A DNA stretch of 61,214 bases from Armatimonadota bacterium (GTDB lineage: Bacteria > Armatimonadota > JADLDR01), in NCBI GenBank assembly GCA_020846535.1, contig JADLDR010000078.1:1-61214 (forward strand), read 5' to 3'. Below are positions 60,457-61,214 of this stretch, one piece after another (the stretch's first letter is position 1; every line of letters starts with the position of its first letter). The translations under genes were made by a program, and so were the position numbers. The notes under the pieces are model-generated. The model had not been told where the DNA came from. It saw nothing but the letters and a program-made list of their open reading frames with translations, and searched no databases.

Positions 60457-61214
60457 ATTAAATACTACTACCGCCAGCACCTCCAAGGCTATGCCCGCAT
60501 CCGGGCGGAAGGCAAGACCGCCTGGACGGAGATTCATGACGGGAAGGGATTCGATGAATTTCCATCCCGCCCCTTTCTCGAATCGGTTCTGCCGCGCCTT
60601 GCCTTCGATGTGGAGGAACCGAGCGATCTGGAGTATGGCTGCGGAACCGGGCCTGGGGCATGCTTCCTAGCGGAGCGAGGCTTCCGGGTGGATGCGGTGG
60701 ATCTGATACTGGCGGCCATCGAGATCGCCCGAACCGTCGCCGCCCGGCGCGGCCTGGCGATTCGCTACGAGGTGATGGATGTCTGCGACCTGCCCGCACG
60801 GGGGCAGCTTTACGACCTGATTGTGGACAGCTATTGCCTCCAGGGAATCGTCTTCGATCCGGAGCGCCAGAAGGTATTCGCTGCTGCCCGATCCCGCCTC
60901 AGGCCGAAAGGCTACTATCTGGTCAGCACGGCCTTTTTCGACGAAAAGCGATTCCGGGCCGGGGAGACCGTGCGGGACGAACGCGCCGGCATTCTCTACC
61001 ACCGCTACAGAGACGACGGCCTGATCGACCCGGAAACGGGCCTGGTCTATCTGATCACCCCGGAAAAACCCGAAGGCTTCGAGCCTGTAGAGCGCATCGC
61101 CGGGCTGTGGCTCCTGCCCATCCGCCGCCACCGGAAGCCGGAAGGCCTGCGGGCCGAACTGGAGGGCGCAGGCTTCAGGGTGTTATTTCAGGACGGGGGG
61201 CATTTTGTTTGTGC
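60457..61214 (+). CDS. class I SAM-dependent methyltransferase (3' end outside window)
   Basis: The open frame runs to the window end with at least 252 residues. The start KYYYRQHLQGYARIRAEGKT fits methyltransferase-like families that normally begin MKYYY. The SAM-binding motif is YGCGTGPGACFLAERG (about 55-70), followed by the acidic VDAVDL and by DLIVDSYCLQ. The codon in the start position is ATT (60457-60459), 8 nt after GGAGGAG; there is no ATG, GTG or TTG in frame nearby. It may use a rare ATT start, or the start has mutated. The substrate is unknown. Confidence 0.7.
   Translation, partial: MKYYYRQHLQGYARIRAEGKTAWTEIHDGKGFDEFPSRPFLESVLPRLAFDVEEPSDLEYGCGTGPGACFLAERGFRVDAVDLILAAIEIARTVAARRGLAIRYEVMDVCDLPARGQLYDLIVDSYCLQGIVFDPERQKVFAAARSRLRPKGYYLVSTAFFDEKRFRAGETVRDERAGILYHRYRDDGLIDPETGLVYLITPEKPEGFEPVERIAGLWLLPIRRHRKPEGLRAELEGAGFRVLFQDGGHFVC

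Overview
The window is high-GC DNA from a free-living, probably Gram-negative bacterium with a rich sugar and secondary-substrate catabolism. Uroporphyrinogen-decarboxylase-like (URO-D) paralogues, creatininase, enolase-superfamily, DUF4832, DUF6785, GH29 and GH4 genes occur together. IspG has a long form resembling the cyanobacterial type, and a YpdA-type bacillithiol disulfide reductase is present. This mix recalls Armatimonadota or a related candidate phylum, but no rRNA or marker set here proves it; the assignment is inference. No tRNA, rRNA or CRISPR array was found. Layout. 1-1.45 kb: an IS256-family insertion with a perfect 9-bp target duplication and a doubly damaged transposase, sitting directly upstream of gnd-zwf (oxidative pentose phosphate pathway, 1.5-4.4 kb). 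4.6-10.5 kb: a methyltransferase, a polytopic DUF6785-type membrane protein, a secreted BtrH_N-like protein, a deacetylase-like protein, and a 73-codon gene with its own consensus promoter. 10.8-15.9 kb: a wrecked Uma2 gene, then rluD-recO-asparaginase-histidine kinase as one operon, then a zinc-ribbon membrane protein. 15.9-26.6 kb: creatininase with a mandelate-racemase-like enzyme, a DUF4832 protein, a lipoprotein deacetylase, a DUF5009 acyltransferase, a sugar isomerase, a Gfo/Idh/MocA dehydrogenase, and a ypdA-RNase Z-like pair. 26.8-45.3 kb: a catabolic and accessory region with GH29 fucosidase, three intact URO-D-like proteins, an aldo/keto reductase, a pentapeptide-TIR protein, an esterase and a secreted glycosidase. 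At least four pseudogenes are interspersed (SDR, DUF3368 toxin, GH4, URO-D). 45.6-55.8 kb: a housekeeping and regulatory block (MshEN-HDOD protein, beta-propeller protein, LapA-like protein, dprA, hrpB, dnaA, ispG). 55.8-61.2 kb: a degenerate IS5-type element, a ferredoxin-fused aldo/keto reductase, a tyrosine phenol-lyase-like PLP enzyme, a transposase-like scrap, and a methyltransferase running off the window. Intergenic DNA is rich in repeats: a palindromic family with five copies here, two copies of a roughly 275-325 bp inverted-repeat (MITE-like) element, and other long imperfect palindromes. Several promoters are near consensus (TTGACA/TTGATT, 17-18 nt spacer, TATAAT), so a conventional sigma-70 factor is likely. 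The most informative theme is gene decay: many lesions are internal deletions or single-base changes in homopolymers, and one gene was rewritten by a perfect 19-bp palindrome that removes a predicted catalytic glutamate. The best candidate for an unusual functional system is the pentapeptide-repeat/TIR protein, followed by the MshEN-HDOD fusion.
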